A stretch of DNA of 41,356 nucleotides from positions 1 to 41,356 of the forward strand of contig DUSK01000001.1 of assembly GCA_012842275.1 (NCBI GenBank), written 5' to 3'. The first letter of the stretch is position 1. Each line of letters begins with the position of its first letter. This document shows positions 29,478 through 39,560 of the stretch, piece by piece. The notes beneath the pieces are model-generated. The model saw only the letters and a list, made by a program, of their open reading frames with translations, had not been told where the DNA came from and searched no databases. The position numbers and the translations under genes were made by a program. The DNA is from Syntrophaceticus sp. Lineage in GTDB: Bacteria; Bacillota; DSM-12270; Thermacetogeniales; Thermacetogeniaceae.

Positions 29478-31622
29478 ATGGCAAAAATCCGCATACATGA
29501 ATTGGCCAAGGAGTTAAAAATTAACAGTAAGGATTTGGTTGCTCAACTGAATCAGATGGGCTATTCAGTTAAAAACCATATGAGCACAATCGAAGAAAAC
29601 GATGTGGGACAAATTAGAAGAGCACTTAAAGTTAAAGGTACAATAGAAAAAAAGGGTAAAGGTGCTAAGGATTATAAAAAAGATAAAACCCATGATGATG
29701 AAAAAGATTATCGTAAACGGGCACAGGCACGTAAAGAGGAGATACGTCAGAAGATAGAGCAGGACCAGAGGAAGATTTTGGCTAAAATTAAGAATTCCTA
29801 TCGCGGTAAAAGCAAAAAGAAGCGCAAAGACAGCAACCGTTCAGCAGAGGATAGCAACCAGTTAAAAAAGATCGTCATAGGGGAGCAAATCACTGTCCAA
29901 GAACTGGCAAACTTAATGCATGTTAATGCCAGTGAGGTTATTAAAAAGCTAATTGAGCTGGGGGTAATGGCGACCATCAACCAAGTAATTGACAGTGATA
30001 CAGCCACTCTGGTGGCTTCAGAATTTGGTATTGATACTGAGGTACGGGATGAAGTGGCAGAACTGGAAGCAGCTTTGAACGATCTGCCAGATAAGCCGGA
30101 AGAGCTCAGACCAAGGCCACCGGTGATCACGGTAATGGGTCATGTTGACCACGGTAAAACCTCTCTGCTGGATTTCATTCGACATACCAATGTTATTGCA
30201 ACTGAAGCAGGGGGGATCACCCAGCGTATCGGTGCCTATCAGGTCGAAACTAAGGGCAAAAAGATCACTTTCCTTGATACACCAGGCCATGAGGCATTTA
30301 CAACAATGCGGGCCAGGGGAGCTCAGGTAACAGATATTGCGGTTCTGGTGGTAGCTGCTGATGATGGTGTTATGCCTCAAACTGTAGAAGCGATCAACCA
30401 TGCCAAAGCGGCCAATGTACCAATTGTGGTGGCCATCAATAAAATAGATAAGCCTGATGCTAACCCTGATCATGTTAAACAGCAGCTTGCAGAACACGGG
30501 CTTGTTCCGGAGGAATGGGGAGGAAACACTATCTGTGTTCCAGTTTCTGCAAAAAAGGGGACAGGCATTGATCAACTTCTGGAAATGCTGCTGCTTGTTG
30601 CTGAAATGGAAGAATTTAAGGCAAATCCCTTTTGTCCAGCACGGGGTACAGTAATAGAGGCAGAATTGGATAAGGGACGGGGCCCTGTTGCTACAGTTTT
30701 AATCCAGAAGGGCACATTGTCTATAGGTGATCATATTTTGGTAGGCACTACCTTTGGTAAGGTAAGGGCCATGTACGATTTTAAAGGGCGCCGTATCAAA
30801 AAAGCACTACCCGGCACACCGGTAGCGATACTCGGATTGTCAGAAGTACCAGCTGCAGGTGATTTGCTTTATGCAGTTGCTGATGAAAAAACCGCCCGTC
30901 AGATTGCCGAAAAACGCTTGGACAAAAAGCGTCAGATGGATAATATTGTTCCAGAGAGAGTTTCTTTAGATGATCTTTTTAACCAGATCAAAGAAGGCAA
31001 GGTTAAGGAACTGAACCTGGTTGTGAAAGCTGATGTACAGGGTTCAGTGGAGGCTCTAATTCAAGCTCTTAGTAAATTAAATAATAGAGAAGTTAGAATT
31101 AATATCATCCACTCCGGAGTGGGTGCTATAACAGAGACCGATGTGATGCTGGCTAGTGCCTCTAATGCCCTGATCATCGGTTTTAATGTAAGGCCAGATA
31201 CCAATGCAAAGAAAGCCGCTGAAACCCAAAACATAGAAATGCGGCTTTACCGGGTCATCTATGAGGCTTTAGATGATATTAAAGCAGCCTTGGAGGGGAT
31301 GCTGGAGCCCGTTTACAAAGAGGTTTCTATAGGCAGAGCTGAAGTGCGTGAAATTTTCCATATCCCAAAAGTGGGGACCGTCGCCGGATGCAATGTCCTA
31401 GAGGGCAAGGTGGTCAGAAATGGCAATGTGCGATTGATCCGTGAAGGTGTTGTTGTTTATGAAGGAAAGATTGATTCATTGAAAAGGTTTAAAAATGACG
31501 CCCGTGAGGTTGCTCAGGGACATGACTGCGGTATTGGGCTTGATAAGTTCCAGGATATAAAAATTGGAGATATCCTGGAGGTTTATGAAATGGAAGAGAT
31601 AAAAAGGGAGTTAATGTCTTAA
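29478..31622 (+). CDS. infB: Translation initiation factor IF-2
   Basis: IF2_N domains, GTPase [27 protein letters not shown]. Confidence 0.99.
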   Translation: MAKIRIHELAKELKINSKDLVAQLNQMGYSVKNHMSTIEENDVGQIRRALKVKGTIEKKGKGAKDYKKDKTHDDEKDYRKRAQARKEEIRQKIEQDQRKILAKIKNSYRGKSKKKRKDSNRSAEDSNQLKKIVIGEQITVQELANLMHVNASEVIKKLIELGVMATINQVIDSDTATLVASEFGIDTEVRDEVAELEAALNDLPDKPEELRPRPPVITVMGHVDHGKTSLLDFIRHTNVIATEAGGITQRIGAYQVETKGKKITFLDTPGHEAFTTMRARGAQVTDIAVLVVAADDGVMPQTVEAINHAKAANVPIVVAINKIDKPDANPDHVKQQLAEHGLVPEEWGGNTICVPVSAKKGTGIDQLLEMLLLVAEMEEFKANPFCPARGTVIEAELDKGRGPVATVLIQKGTLSIGDHILVGTTFGKVRAMYDFKGRRIKKALPGTPVAILGLSEVPAAGDLLYAVADEKTARQIAEKRLDKKRQMDNIVPERVSLDDLFNQIKEGKVKELNLVVKADVQGSVEALIQALSKLNNREVRINIIHSGVGAITETDVMLASASNALIIGFNVRPDTNAKKAAETQNIEMRLYRVIYEALDDIKAALEGMLEPVYKEVSIGRAEVREIFHIPKVGTVAGCNVLEGKVVRNGNVRLIREGVVVYEGKIDSLKRFKNDAREVAQGHDCGIGLDKFQDIKIGDILEVYEMEEIKRELMS

Positions 31623-31638
31623 AAGGGTGTGATGGCAA

Positions 31639-31995
31639 GTGGGCTACCGTGCTGGCCGTTTAGCAGAGGAAATAAAAAAAGTATTAACAGATCTGCTGCA
31701 AACCGAGCTTAAAGATCCGCGCATCAACCCAATGACCAGTGTGACATCTGTAAATGTTTCTAAAGACCTGCGCTACGCAAAGGTATATGTAAGTGTTTTG
31801 GGAACAGAGGATAAGAAAAAGGAAACACTGGAGGGCTTAAAGAGTGCCTCTGGTTTTATCAGGTCAGAGTTAGGTAAAAGAATCCGTCTGCGGTATCACC
31901 CGGAAATAAGCTTTGAGCTCGACGAATCCATTCAACACAGTCTGGAGATCAACCGTATACTGAGGGATTTGAAACAAGATAAGGGATGCGACTGA
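31639..31995 (+). CDS. rbfA: Ribosome-binding factor A
   Basis: GYRAGRLAEEIKKVLTDLLQTELKDPRINPMTSVTSVNVSKDLRYAKVYVSVLG; GTG start. Confidence 0.97.
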   Translation: MGYRAGRLAEEIKKVLTDLLQTELKDPRINPMTSVTSVNVSKDLRYAKVYVSVLGTEDKKKETLEGLKSASGFIRSELGKRIRLRYHPEISFELDESIQHSLEINRILRDLKQDKGCD

Positions 31996-32969
31996 TGGAA
32001 GTTATTGAAGATATCATCAAAATATTAAAGACAAAACAGACCTTTGTTTTGACAACACATATTCATGCGGATGGGGATGCTTTGGGATCCCTGCTGGCAC
32101 TTGGTTTAGCCTTATTAAATAACGGTAAAGATGTTGTTATGATTCACTCTGAGCCGGTTCCTGAAAACTATCGGTTTTTGCCCGGTGCTGAGCAGGTAAT
32201 AATGGTGCAAGATCTAAAAGAAAAAGAGGGTTTTGAGGTAGGTATTGCTTTGGATTGTACCGACCTTTCCCGGGTAGGAGATGCTGAACAACTGCTACAA
32301 AAAGCTGATTGTATTATTAATATTGACCATCATATCAGCAATGAGTATTTTGGTCAGATCAATATGGTGGAAACAGAAGCTGCTGCTACAGGGGAAATGG
32401 TTTGTGGTCTGCTGGTCAAAGGGGGCTTTACTATAACTCCGGATATTGCGACTAATCTTTATACAGCCATAATAACTGATACTGGCTCTTTCCGTCACCA
32501 GAACACTACAGCTAACTGTTTCAGGACAGCTGCTTATCTGCTGGAATGTGGTGCAGCACACAGTTTTATACAGCATAATCTTTATGAACAAAGGTCCCTT
32601 CAAAACCTGCGTTTTATGGTCAATGTGCTGCAGACCCTTTCGATAAATGAAAACGGTCAGATTGCCTGGATGACCATTACCAAAGATATAAGTACAGAGG
32701 CAGATAATAATGATAGTCTCATAGATTATGCTAAATCCTTGAAGGGTGTGGAAGTGGGAATTTTATTCAAAGAGTTGGATTCAGGTGAGATTAAGGTTAG
32801 TTTTCGCTCAAAAAGCTATGTTGATGTCAATCAACTGGCAGCTCATTTCGGGGGAGGCGGCCATGAGCGAGCAGCTGGGTGTTCTATTAAAGGCGACCTT
32901 AAGGAAGTAAAACAGCTTGTTATTCGAAAAACAGAGGAATATCTGGCTAAGCGGAGGGCTGCAGAGTGA
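31986..32969 (+). CDS. nrnA: Bifunctional oligoribonuclease/PAP phosphatase NrnA (DHH/DHHA1)
   Basis: THIHADGDALGS, IDHHISN, GGGGHERAAGC. Confidence 0.94.
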   Translation: MRLMEVIEDIIKILKTKQTFVLTTHIHADGDALGSLLALGLALLNNGKDVVMIHSEPVPENYRFLPGAEQVIMVQDLKEKEGFEVGIALDCTDLSRVGDAEQLLQKADCIINIDHHISNEYFGQINMVETEAAATGEMVCGLLVKGGFTITPDIATNLYTAIITDTGSFRHQNTTANCFRTAAYLLECGAAHSFIQHNLYEQRSLQNLRFMVNVLQTLSINENGQIAWMTITKDISTEADNNDSLIDYAKSLKGVEVGILFKELDSGEIKVSFRSKSYVDVNQLAAHFGGGGHERAAGCSIKGDLKEVKQLVIRKTEEYLAKRRAAE

Positions 32970-33883
32970 ATGGTCTAATCAATGTTTTAAAACCACCGGG
33001 GGTTTCCTCTCATGATGTTATAGTTTATCTTCGACAGTTATTTAAAATAAAGAAAATAGGTCATACAGGAACCCTGGATCCAGGGGCAACAGGAGTAATT
33101 CCTATTTGTGTGGGACAGGGAACCAGAGTTGCTGAGTACCTGATCAATAAGCCGAAAAAGTACCGTGCGGAAATAACTTTTGGAATAAAAACAGATACTT
33201 TTGATGCCGGTGGAAAGATCCTTGAGAGAAATAGAGGGGTCAGGCTTGAACTGGCTGATATAATCGATGCTTTAGAGGATTTCAAGGGTGAAATAAAACA
33301 AGTTCCTCCTATGGTATCAGCTGTACACTATCAAGGTAAACGACTGTATCAGTTAGCGCGCCAGGGCAAAGTAGTTGAACGAAAAGCAAGAAGGGTACAT
33401 ATCTACCAGATCCAAGTAGTTCAATTTCAAGGGGATCTGCCTTATCCGCGCCTTTATATTGATCTTGAGTGTTCTAAAGGGACTTATGTGCGCAGTATTT
33501 GTGAGCAACTGGGTGAAAAATTGGGGTGTGGTGCATATTTGTCTTTTTTGGTTAGGACAAAAAGCGGACCATTTTTACTGAAAGAATCCTTTACCCTGGA
33601 GGAAATTAAGGAAATGTGGCAAAAGAGGGACCTTTCCTTTTTGCTGCCCATTGACTTTGCTCTCGACCACTTACCTGCATTAACTGTTAAAGAAAAAGCT
33701 GTGCGACACATTTTAAATGGTTTGCCCCTTGCGCCCTCCGGTATTTTAGGGGGGGTAGGAAGGGAGTTGCCCAGTTTCGTACGTCTTTATTCACCAGTAG
33801 GGAAATTATTAGCTCTGGCAAGTCTTTCTACAAGCAGTGATGGAGAATGGCACTATAAATTGAAAAAAGTATTCAGTCAATAA
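32966..33883 (+). CDS. truB: tRNA pseudouridine(55) synthase TruB
   Basis: NGLINVLKPPGVSSHDVI, GHTGTLDPGATGVIPICVGQGTR; GTG start. Confidence 0.97.
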   Translation: MNGLINVLKPPGVSSHDVIVYLRQLFKIKKIGHTGTLDPGATGVIPICVGQGTRVAEYLINKPKKYRAEITFGIKTDTFDAGGKILERNRGVRLELADIIDALEDFKGEIKQVPPMVSAVHYQGKRLYQLARQGKVVERKARRVHIYQIQVVQFQGDLPYPRLYIDLECSKGTYVRSICEQLGEKLGCGAYLSFLVRTKSGPFLLKESFTLEEIKEMWQKRDLSFLLPIDFALDHLPALTVKEKAVRHILNGLPLAPSGILGGVGRELPSFVRLYSPVGKLLALASLSTSSDGEWHYKLKKVFSQ

Positions 33884-33908
33884 TATTAACTGATGAGAGG
33901 TAAGATTC

Positions 33909-34892
33909 ATGGAGGTTTTACGAAGTCTGGAACAAAAAAATGATGGCAGTACATTGATTATTGCTCTTGGAAATTTTGATGGGGTCCACTTGGGACACCG
34001 TAAGCTCTTAAAAAAAATGGTTTCCTATGCCCATAAAAGGGGAGGTATACCATCGGTTTTGTTGTTTCAACCCCATCCTCAGCAGGTTTTAAATCCAGCC
34101 AATGCTCCCAAGCTTATCATGAGCAATGAAAGAAAAATAAAAGTAATGAATGACCTGGGAGTTGAGCTTTTTTATTTAATACCTTTTGATTTAATTTTTG
34201 CTTCCCAGGAACCAGAGGAGTTCGTTGAGGAAGTTCTGATCAAAAAGCTCAATGTAAGTGGCGTTTTTGTGGGTTATAATTATCAATTTGGGAAGTGTGG
34301 TGCTGGGAAGCCTGAGTACCTTAAAAAAATTGCTGGGGAAAAGGGGATCTATGTAGAAGTAATCCCGCCTGTAGTCATGCATGGAGTTCCCATCAGCAGT
34401 ACTTTAATTCGTTCTGCTTTAATAAATGGTGATATTGTTCAGGCTAGAGAACTGCTCGGATACTGGCCTGTTTTGCAGGGTGATGTGATTAAAGGGGATC
34501 AGCGGGGGCGCAGGATAGGTTTTCCTACAGCAAATCTGGCTGTGCCTGAAGATCTTTTGATTCCCCGTAACGGGGTTTATGCAGGTGAAGCAGTGATAGA
34601 TGGGAAACCTTATATGGCTGTGGTTAACATTGGGAGGCATCCTACTTTTGGATTAAGCAGTAAACAGACCATTGAGGCACATTTACTGGATTTTCGCGGT
34701 GACCTTTATGGAAAGCAGTTAGAAATAAGCCTGTATAAGATGCTGCGGGAAGAAAAAAAATACAATAATGCATATGAGTTAATTGATCAAATCAATAAAG
34801 ATATAGAACTGGCCGGGAAGATTTACGAGGAAATAGGACAAAAACAGCTACAAAGGGAAAGTTCAAGCTTAATCCGAAAGATTTACAATTAG
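33909..34892 (+). CDS. ribF: Bifunctional riboflavin kinase/FAD synthetase
   Basis: LGNFDGVHLGHRKLL, GYNYQFGK, DQRGRRIGFPTANL, ISSTLIRSAL. Confidence 0.97.
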   Translation: MEVLRSLEQKNDGSTLIIALGNFDGVHLGHRKLLKKMVSYAHKRGGIPSVLLFQPHPQQVLNPANAPKLIMSNERKIKVMNDLGVELFYLIPFDLIFASQEPEEFVEEVLIKKLNVSGVFVGYNYQFGKCGAGKPEYLKKIAGEKGIYVEVIPPVVMHGVPISSTLIRSALINGDIVQARELLGYWPVLQGDVIKGDQRGRRIGFPTANLAVPEDLLIPRNGVYAGEAVIDGKPYMAVVNIGRHPTFGLSSKQTIEAHLLDFRGDLYGKQLEISLYKMLREEKKYNNAYELIDQINKDIELAGKIYEEIGQKQLQRESSSLIRKIYN

Positions 34893-34910
34893 GATAAACT
34901 ATGGTAAGAT
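34882..34910 (+). promoter_or_regulatory. Candidate sigma-A promoter for rpsO-pnp, overlapping the ribF stop
   Basis: TTTACA (34882-34887), 17-bp spacer, TAAGAT (34905-34910). Confidence 0.5.
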
Positions 34911-34946
34911 CATAAAATGAAAATGCCGAAAAAGAAGAGGAGTATT

Positions 34947-35094
34947 CTTGGGACTTCTGGTGATTCATGTGTATCACCACAATTGGCAAAGGGTACCACA
35001 ACTGTCCCAAGTGCAGCCAGGGTCCTTGCAGAATGGTTGATCCGATTCATGTCAAGGACATACCTGCAGTAAGGCTTATTATCACAACAATCGG
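34947..35094 (+). ncRNA. Candidate structured leader RNA upstream of rpsO (cis-regulatory; class not identified)
   Basis: Nested perfect stems CTTGGGAC/GTCCCAAG (34947-34954/35004-35011) and TGGTGAT/ATCACCA (34958-34964/34973-34979). Second domain CAGG-GTCCTTG/CAAGGAC-ATA-CCTG (35018-35028/35053-35066). Possible pseudoknot CCGATT/AATCGG (35042-35047/35089-35094). Confidence 0.7.
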
Positions 35095-35130
35095 TAAATA
35101 ATATTCAAGGAAAGGTGAGGAGGTTTTACA

Positions 35131-35400
35131 TTGTCGTTCGGTTCAGCAGAGAAAAGAGAGGTTATTGAAAAATACCAGATACATGAACGTGATACCGGTT
35201 CTCCAGAGGTACAGATAGCCCTTTTGACAGAGAGGATCAATTATTTAACTGAACACCTTAAGGTACACAAAAAGGACCATCATTCACGGAGAGGTTTATT
35301 GAAGATGGTCGGTCAAAGGCGCGGTTTCCTTAATTATCTGCGAGAAAAAGATCCTGCACGATACCGGGATATTATAGAAAAACTAGGTCTTCGTCGCTAA
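35131..35400 (+). CDS. rpsO: 30S ribosomal protein S15
   Basis: [59 protein letters not shown] start with RBS aaaggtgaggagg. Confidence 0.98.
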   Translation: MSFGSAEKREVIEKYQIHERDTGSPEVQIALLTERINYLTEHLKVHKKDHHSRRGLLKMVGQRRGFLNYLREKDPARYRDIIEKLGLRR

Positions 35401-35426
35401 AACGCATTTTAACTTTTTTTGGGGGG

Positions 35427-35460
35427 AGGAGCGGTAAGCCGCTCTTTCTGATTATTATTC
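35427..35460 (+). terminator. Terminator-like hairpin between rpsO and pnp
   Basis: GAGCGG (35429-35434)/CCGCTC (35439-35444), TAAG loop, followed by TTTCTGATTATTATT (interrupted U-tract). Confidence 0.5.
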
Positions 35461-35480
35461 AACTTTTTAGGAGGTTTGTT

Positions 35481-37598
35481 ATGCCAGAAACGTTTCAAAT
35501 GATGGTTAGCGGCCGGCCTTTGATAATGGAATTTGATAAGGTGGCCAAACAGGCCAATGGCGCTGTTTTAATACATTACGGGGATACGGTAGTCTTAGTT
35601 ACAGCAACTATTTCCAAGGAGCCGCGGGAGGGAATTGATTTTTTTCCGCTCTTAGTTGATTATGAAGAGCGGTTATATGCTGTTGGGAAAATTCCCGGTG
35701 GTTTTATTAAGAGAGAAGGGAGACCCACAGAAAAAGCTATATTGTCTGCAAGGCTGATCGATAGGCCTATCAGACCCCTTTTTCCCCAGGGTTTCCGCAA
35801 TGATGTGCAGATAGTAGCCACAATCTTGTCAGTAGACCAGGATTGTGATCCCAGCATAACCGCAATGATCGGCGCATCTGCTGCACTTTCTGTATCTGAT
35901 ATTCCCTTTTTTGGACCGATAGCAGGTGTGGTTGTTGGTCGAATCAAAGGTGAATACGTGATCAATCCTACGGTAGAACAGGAAAAAGAAAGTGATCTTC
36001 ATCTGGTTGTAGCCGGAACCGATCAGGCTGTTTTAATGGTAGAAGCAGGTGCCAATCAGGTGAGTGAAGAGGTGATCATAGCTGGTATCGAATTCGGGCA
36101 TCAGGTAATTAAGGAGATAGTGCAGTTTCAGAAAGAGATTGTACAAAAGATTGGCAAAGAAAAACTTGATGTTCCCATCTTTGAACCTGACCCTCAAATT
36201 GTAGAGGATGTAAGAGCATATGCCTACGACAAAATAGCTGAGGCTGTTAAAAACCCTGATAAACTTGCCAGACAAAATGCTCTGGATGAGCTGGAGAAGG
36301 AGACAGTTGAGCATTTTGCTGAGATTTATCCAGAACAAGAGAAAGTTGTTCAGGAGATTTTCTTGAGGACACTGAAAGAGATTGTCAGAAAAATGATCCT
36401 TGAAGATAGAATACGTCCAGATGGTAGGAATCTTGACGAGATCAGGCCTATTACCGCTGAGGTGGGAATCCTGCCCCGTACCCATGGGAGCGGTTTGTTT
36501 ACCAGAGGACAGACCCAGGTGTTGACTGTAGCCACACTTGGTACTATCAGAGAAGAACAGATTCTGGATGACCTTGGACTTGAGGAGTCCAAACGCTACT
36601 TGCATCACTATAATTTCCCTCCTTACAGTGTAGGGGAGACAAGGCCGATGAGGGGTCCCGGCCGCAGGGAGATTGGACACGGTGCTTTAGCTGAAAGGGC
36701 CTTGCTTCCTGTGCTGCCTGATGAAGACGAGTTCCCATATACAATCAGGCTTGTATCTGAGGTGCTGGAATCGAATGGTTCAACATCAATGGCCAGTGTT
36801 TGTGGAAGCACTTTGGCACTGATGGATGCAGGAGTGCCTATCTCTGCACCAGTAGCGGGCATTGCTATGGGTTTGGTTACCGGTGAAAACGGTTTTGCGG
36901 TTTTAAGTGATATCCAGGGGATCGAGGATGCCCTGGGTGATATGGATTTCAAGGTAGCTGGTACTGCTGAAGGTGTAACTGCTTTACAGTTGGATATTAA
37001 AGTGCAGGGCATTACTACTGATGTCTTGCGTCAGGCTCTTGCTCAGGCGAGAGAGGGAAGACTTTTTATCCTCAGCAAGATGGCCGAAGCTATCAAGGAA
37101 CCGCGTCCAGAATTATCACCACATGCACCGAGAATTATCACTATGACCATCGACCCTGAAAAAATCAGGGATGTTATCGGTCCTCAGGGTAAAACCATCA
37201 GAAAGATCATTGAAGAGACTGGAACAGAGATCGATATAGAAGATGATGGCCGGGTCTTTATAGCTGCAGTTGATGAAGAAGCAGGTAAAAATGCTGTAAG
37301 CATCATAGAGCGGCTAACTCAGGATGTGGAAGTGGGGAAAATATATTTGGGTAAGGTTGTTCGATTGATGGACTTCGGTGCCTTTGTAGAGATAATCCCT
37401 GGAGTCTTTGGCGGTGCCGGTAAGGAAGGCCTGGTACATATCTCCCAGTTGGATGAACACAGGGTCAATCGCGTCAGGGATGTTGTCAAAGAAGGTGATG
37501 AGATCATTGTCAAGGTAACTGATATTGATAGACAGGGTCGGATTAACCTTTCTCGCAAAGAAGCCATTAGGGCCCTGCGCCGCAAAACGGAAAAATAA
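35481..37598 (+). CDS. pnp: Polyribonucleotide nucleotidyltransferase (PNPase)
   Basis: Two RNase PH domains plus KH and S1 ([49 protein letters not shown]). Confidence 0.99.
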   Translation: MPETFQMMVSGRPLIMEFDKVAKQANGAVLIHYGDTVVLVTATISKEPREGIDFFPLLVDYEERLYAVGKIPGGFIKREGRPTEKAILSARLIDRPIRPLFPQGFRNDVQIVATILSVDQDCDPSITAMIGASAALSVSDIPFFGPIAGVVVGRIKGEYVINPTVEQEKESDLHLVVAGTDQAVLMVEAGANQVSEEVIIAGIEFGHQVIKEIVQFQKEIVQKIGKEKLDVPIFEPDPQIVEDVRAYAYDKIAEAVKNPDKLARQNALDELEKETVEHFAEIYPEQEKVVQEIFLRTLKEIVRKMILEDRIRPDGRNLDEIRPITAEVGILPRTHGSGLFTRGQTQVLTVATLGTIREEQILDDLGLEESKRYLHHYNFPPYSVGETRPMRGPGRREIGHGALAERALLPVLPDEDEFPYTIRLVSEVLESNGSTSMASVCGSTLALMDAGVPISAPVAGIAMGLVTGENGFAVLSDIQGIEDALGDMDFKVAGTAEGVTALQLDIKVQGITTDVLRQALAQAREGRLFILSKMAEAIKEPRPELSPHAPRIITMTIDPEKIRDVIGPQGKTIRKIIEETGTEIDIEDDGRVFIAAVDEEAGKNAVSIIERLTQDVEVGKIYLGKVVRLMDFGAFVEIIPGVFGGAGKEGLVHISQLDEHRVNRVRDVVKEGDEIIVKVTDIDRQGRINLSRKEAIRALRRKTEK

Positions 37599-37662
37599 GT
37601 TATCTGGGAAAGCAAATATCTTCCTTGCCTCCGGAATATAATGTTATTTAGGAGGTGCGGAA

Positions 37663-38361
37663 GTGTTTGTTTTTTTCTGGAGGAAAAAGTGGTTAATCTT
37701 ATTTATGGCAGCTGTGTTGATCGTTTGTGCCTATGCTGCTGCATTTTCAGCAGAACAGGTTTTCAATCGCAGGAAACCCATTTATCAAGGTAACCCCGAA
37801 AAAAAACAGCTTGCTATTACCGTAAATGTGGACTGGGGTGAAGAATACATTCCCCAGATGCTGGATTTGTTTAAGAAAAACCAAGTGCAGGCAACCTTTT
37901 TCATCAGCGGAAGATGGGCTGGTGAGCATCAACAACTTGTACGAAAGATCGCAGATGCAGGTCATGAAATAGGCAACCATGGTTTTTCACACCCCCATGT
38001 CAATGAACTCTCTGTAGAGGAAAATATGAAAGAGATCCTGGAAACCTCAAAAGCAATTGAGCAGGCAGCCCAGAGGAAAACCCGCTATTTCGCGCCACCA
38101 TACGGAGAATACAATGACATTGTTTTAGAAGCTGCTGCAAGAACAAAGCATCAGCTCATACTCTGGACCGTTGATACAGTAGACTGGCAAAAACCACCGG
38201 CAGATGAAATTAAATCAAGGGTCTTAAACCATGTTCACAATGGCGCAATTATTCTGATGCATCCCACCGAACCAACTTTAGAGGCCTTGCCAGGGATACT
38301 TGCAGGGCTGCGTCAACTGGGTTATCAAATTGTGCCCTTGGAAAAATTAATAGCTGATTAA
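37663..38361 (+). CDS. Polysaccharide deacetylase-like protein, YlxY/PdaB type
   Basis: NodB fold: VNVDWGEEYIPQMLDLFKKNQVQATFFISGRWAGEHQQLVRKIADAGHEIGNHGFSHPHVNEL...RYFAPPYGEYN; located downstream of pnp as ylxY is in B. subtilis. Confidence 0.88.
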   Translation: MFVFFWRKKWLILFMAAVLIVCAYAAAFSAEQVFNRRKPIYQGNPEKKQLAITVNVDWGEEYIPQMLDLFKKNQVQATFFISGRWAGEHQQLVRKIADAGHEIGNHGFSHPHVNELSVEENMKEILETSKAIEQAAQRKTRYFAPPYGEYNDIVLEAAARTKHQLILWTVDTVDWQKPPADEIKSRVLNHVHNGAIILMHPTEPTLEALPGILAGLRQLGYQIVPLEKLIAD

Positions 38362-38394
38362 TTCTTGTCAAGAGATGAGGGGGAATATCTGTAG

Positions 38395-39513
38395 ATGAGA
38401 GAACACAGGTGTTTTTTGCTATTAACTGTATTTTTGTCTGTACTTCTGCTGACCAACCACCTGCGCTTTGGTACTGCATGGGCAGATGAACAAATAAACC
38501 TAACAGCTAATGCTGCAGTTCTAATGGATTACAGTACAGGGGCGGTTTTATACAGCTATAATGCTACCAAACCCCTTCCCCCTGCCAGCACTACTAAAAT
38601 AATGACCGGGCTGCTCAGCTTAGAGCTGGGTGATGGAGAAGAAAGAGTAGTTATCGATGAGTATTCAGCCATGATGGAGGGGACAAGCCTTTACCTGAAA
38701 GCGGGACAAATTCTCACTCTCGAAGATCTGACCAAAGGTGCCTTGATCAATTCCGGAAATGATGCAGCTTCAGCCATAGCTGTACATATGGCAGGCAGTG
38801 AACAGCTTTTTGGGGATTTAATGACCTTTAAAGCCCGAACTATTGGCTGCAGTTCTCGGAGCAGGTTTTATAACCCCCATGGACTTCCTCAGGAGGGACA
38901 TGCTATCAGTGCCTATGATCTGGCTGTCATTACCCGGTATGCTATGCAAAATAAAGATTTTAGGCGCATCGTAGGAACCAAGAGTGGCAGTGTCAGGGAT
39001 CTGTCTGAAGGTGAGGTATTCCCTCTATATAATACAAACAGGCTGCTGGGTTATAAGAAAAATGGCCTAGAGATAATCGGTGTTAAAACGGGGACCACCG
39101 ATGAGGCAGGTGAGTGCCTCGTAGCTGCCGCTAAATATAAAGGCAGTCTATTGATCAGTGTGGTTCTCGGAAGTTCGGCCCGTTATGAGGATACACTCAA
39201 GCTCTTTGAATACGCCTGCAATAACTGCTGCTGTATTGATCTAAAAAAAGGAACCCCCATTTTTCAAATACCTGTTTGGAGGGGTAGTGCTTCATCGCTG
39301 GCAGTAGGCCCCTGTAGTGATATTTCTTTAATGATTTCACCTCGTCAAATGCCCCAGCTGGAACGAAGGGTTTATCTGAAACCTTATGTCAAAGCTCCCT
39401 GTTCCAAGGGTGACAGAGTGGGAAAAATGGAGATTATGCTGGGAAATCAGCTGCTTTACTCTGTAGAATTGATGGCTTTAGAGGATGTGAAAAGGGTTTT
39501 TTGGTGGAATTAA
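38395..39513 (+). CDS. D-alanyl-D-alanine carboxypeptidase (DacF-like, PBP5/6 family)
   Basis: SxxK (ASTTKIM), SGN (NSGNDAASA), KTG (GVKTGTTDEAGECLVAAA); signal peptide. Confidence 0.94.
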   Translation: MREHRCFLLLTVFLSVLLLTNHLRFGTAWADEQINLTANAAVLMDYSTGAVLYSYNATKPLPPASTTKIMTGLLSLELGDGEERVVIDEYSAMMEGTSLYLKAGQILTLEDLTKGALINSGNDAASAIAVHMAGSEQLFGDLMTFKARTIGCSSRSRFYNPHGLPQEGHAISAYDLAVITRYAMQNKDFRRIVGTKSGSVRDLSEGEVFPLYNTNRLLGYKKNGLEIIGVKTGTTDEAGECLVAAAKYKGSLLISVVLGSSARYEDTLKLFEYACNNCCCIDLKKGTPIFQIPVWRGSASSLAVGPCSDISLMISPRQMPQLERRVYLKPYVKAPCSKGDRVGKMEIMLGNQLLYSVELMALEDVKRVFWWN

Positions 39514-39560
39514 GAATAATATTAAGTCATAAATACATTTATAGTTTTGGAGGCATTAAA

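Noticed and set aside
30018-30575. 185-aa minus-strand ORF opposite infB
   Set aside because: Antisense shadow of the highly conserved IF-2 GTPase domain; no motif and no RBS/operon context.
34983-35003. AAAGGGTACCACAACT in the rpsO leader resembling the T-box AGGGUGGNACCGCG
   Set aside because: Lacks the T-box GG/ACCGCG core, specifier stem and terminator/antiterminator pair, and the downstream gene is a ribosomal protein.
36033-36680. 215-aa minus-strand ORF opposite pnp
   Set aside because: Fully antisense to the unambiguous PNPase gene; low-complexity/atypical composition, no recognisable domain; shadow ORF.
37637-37642. TATAAT box upstream of the ylxY-like gene
   Set aside because: No acceptable -35 at 16-18 bp (AAATAT at 17 bp); could equally be chance in AT-rich spacer. 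A sporulation sigma promoter could not be supported.
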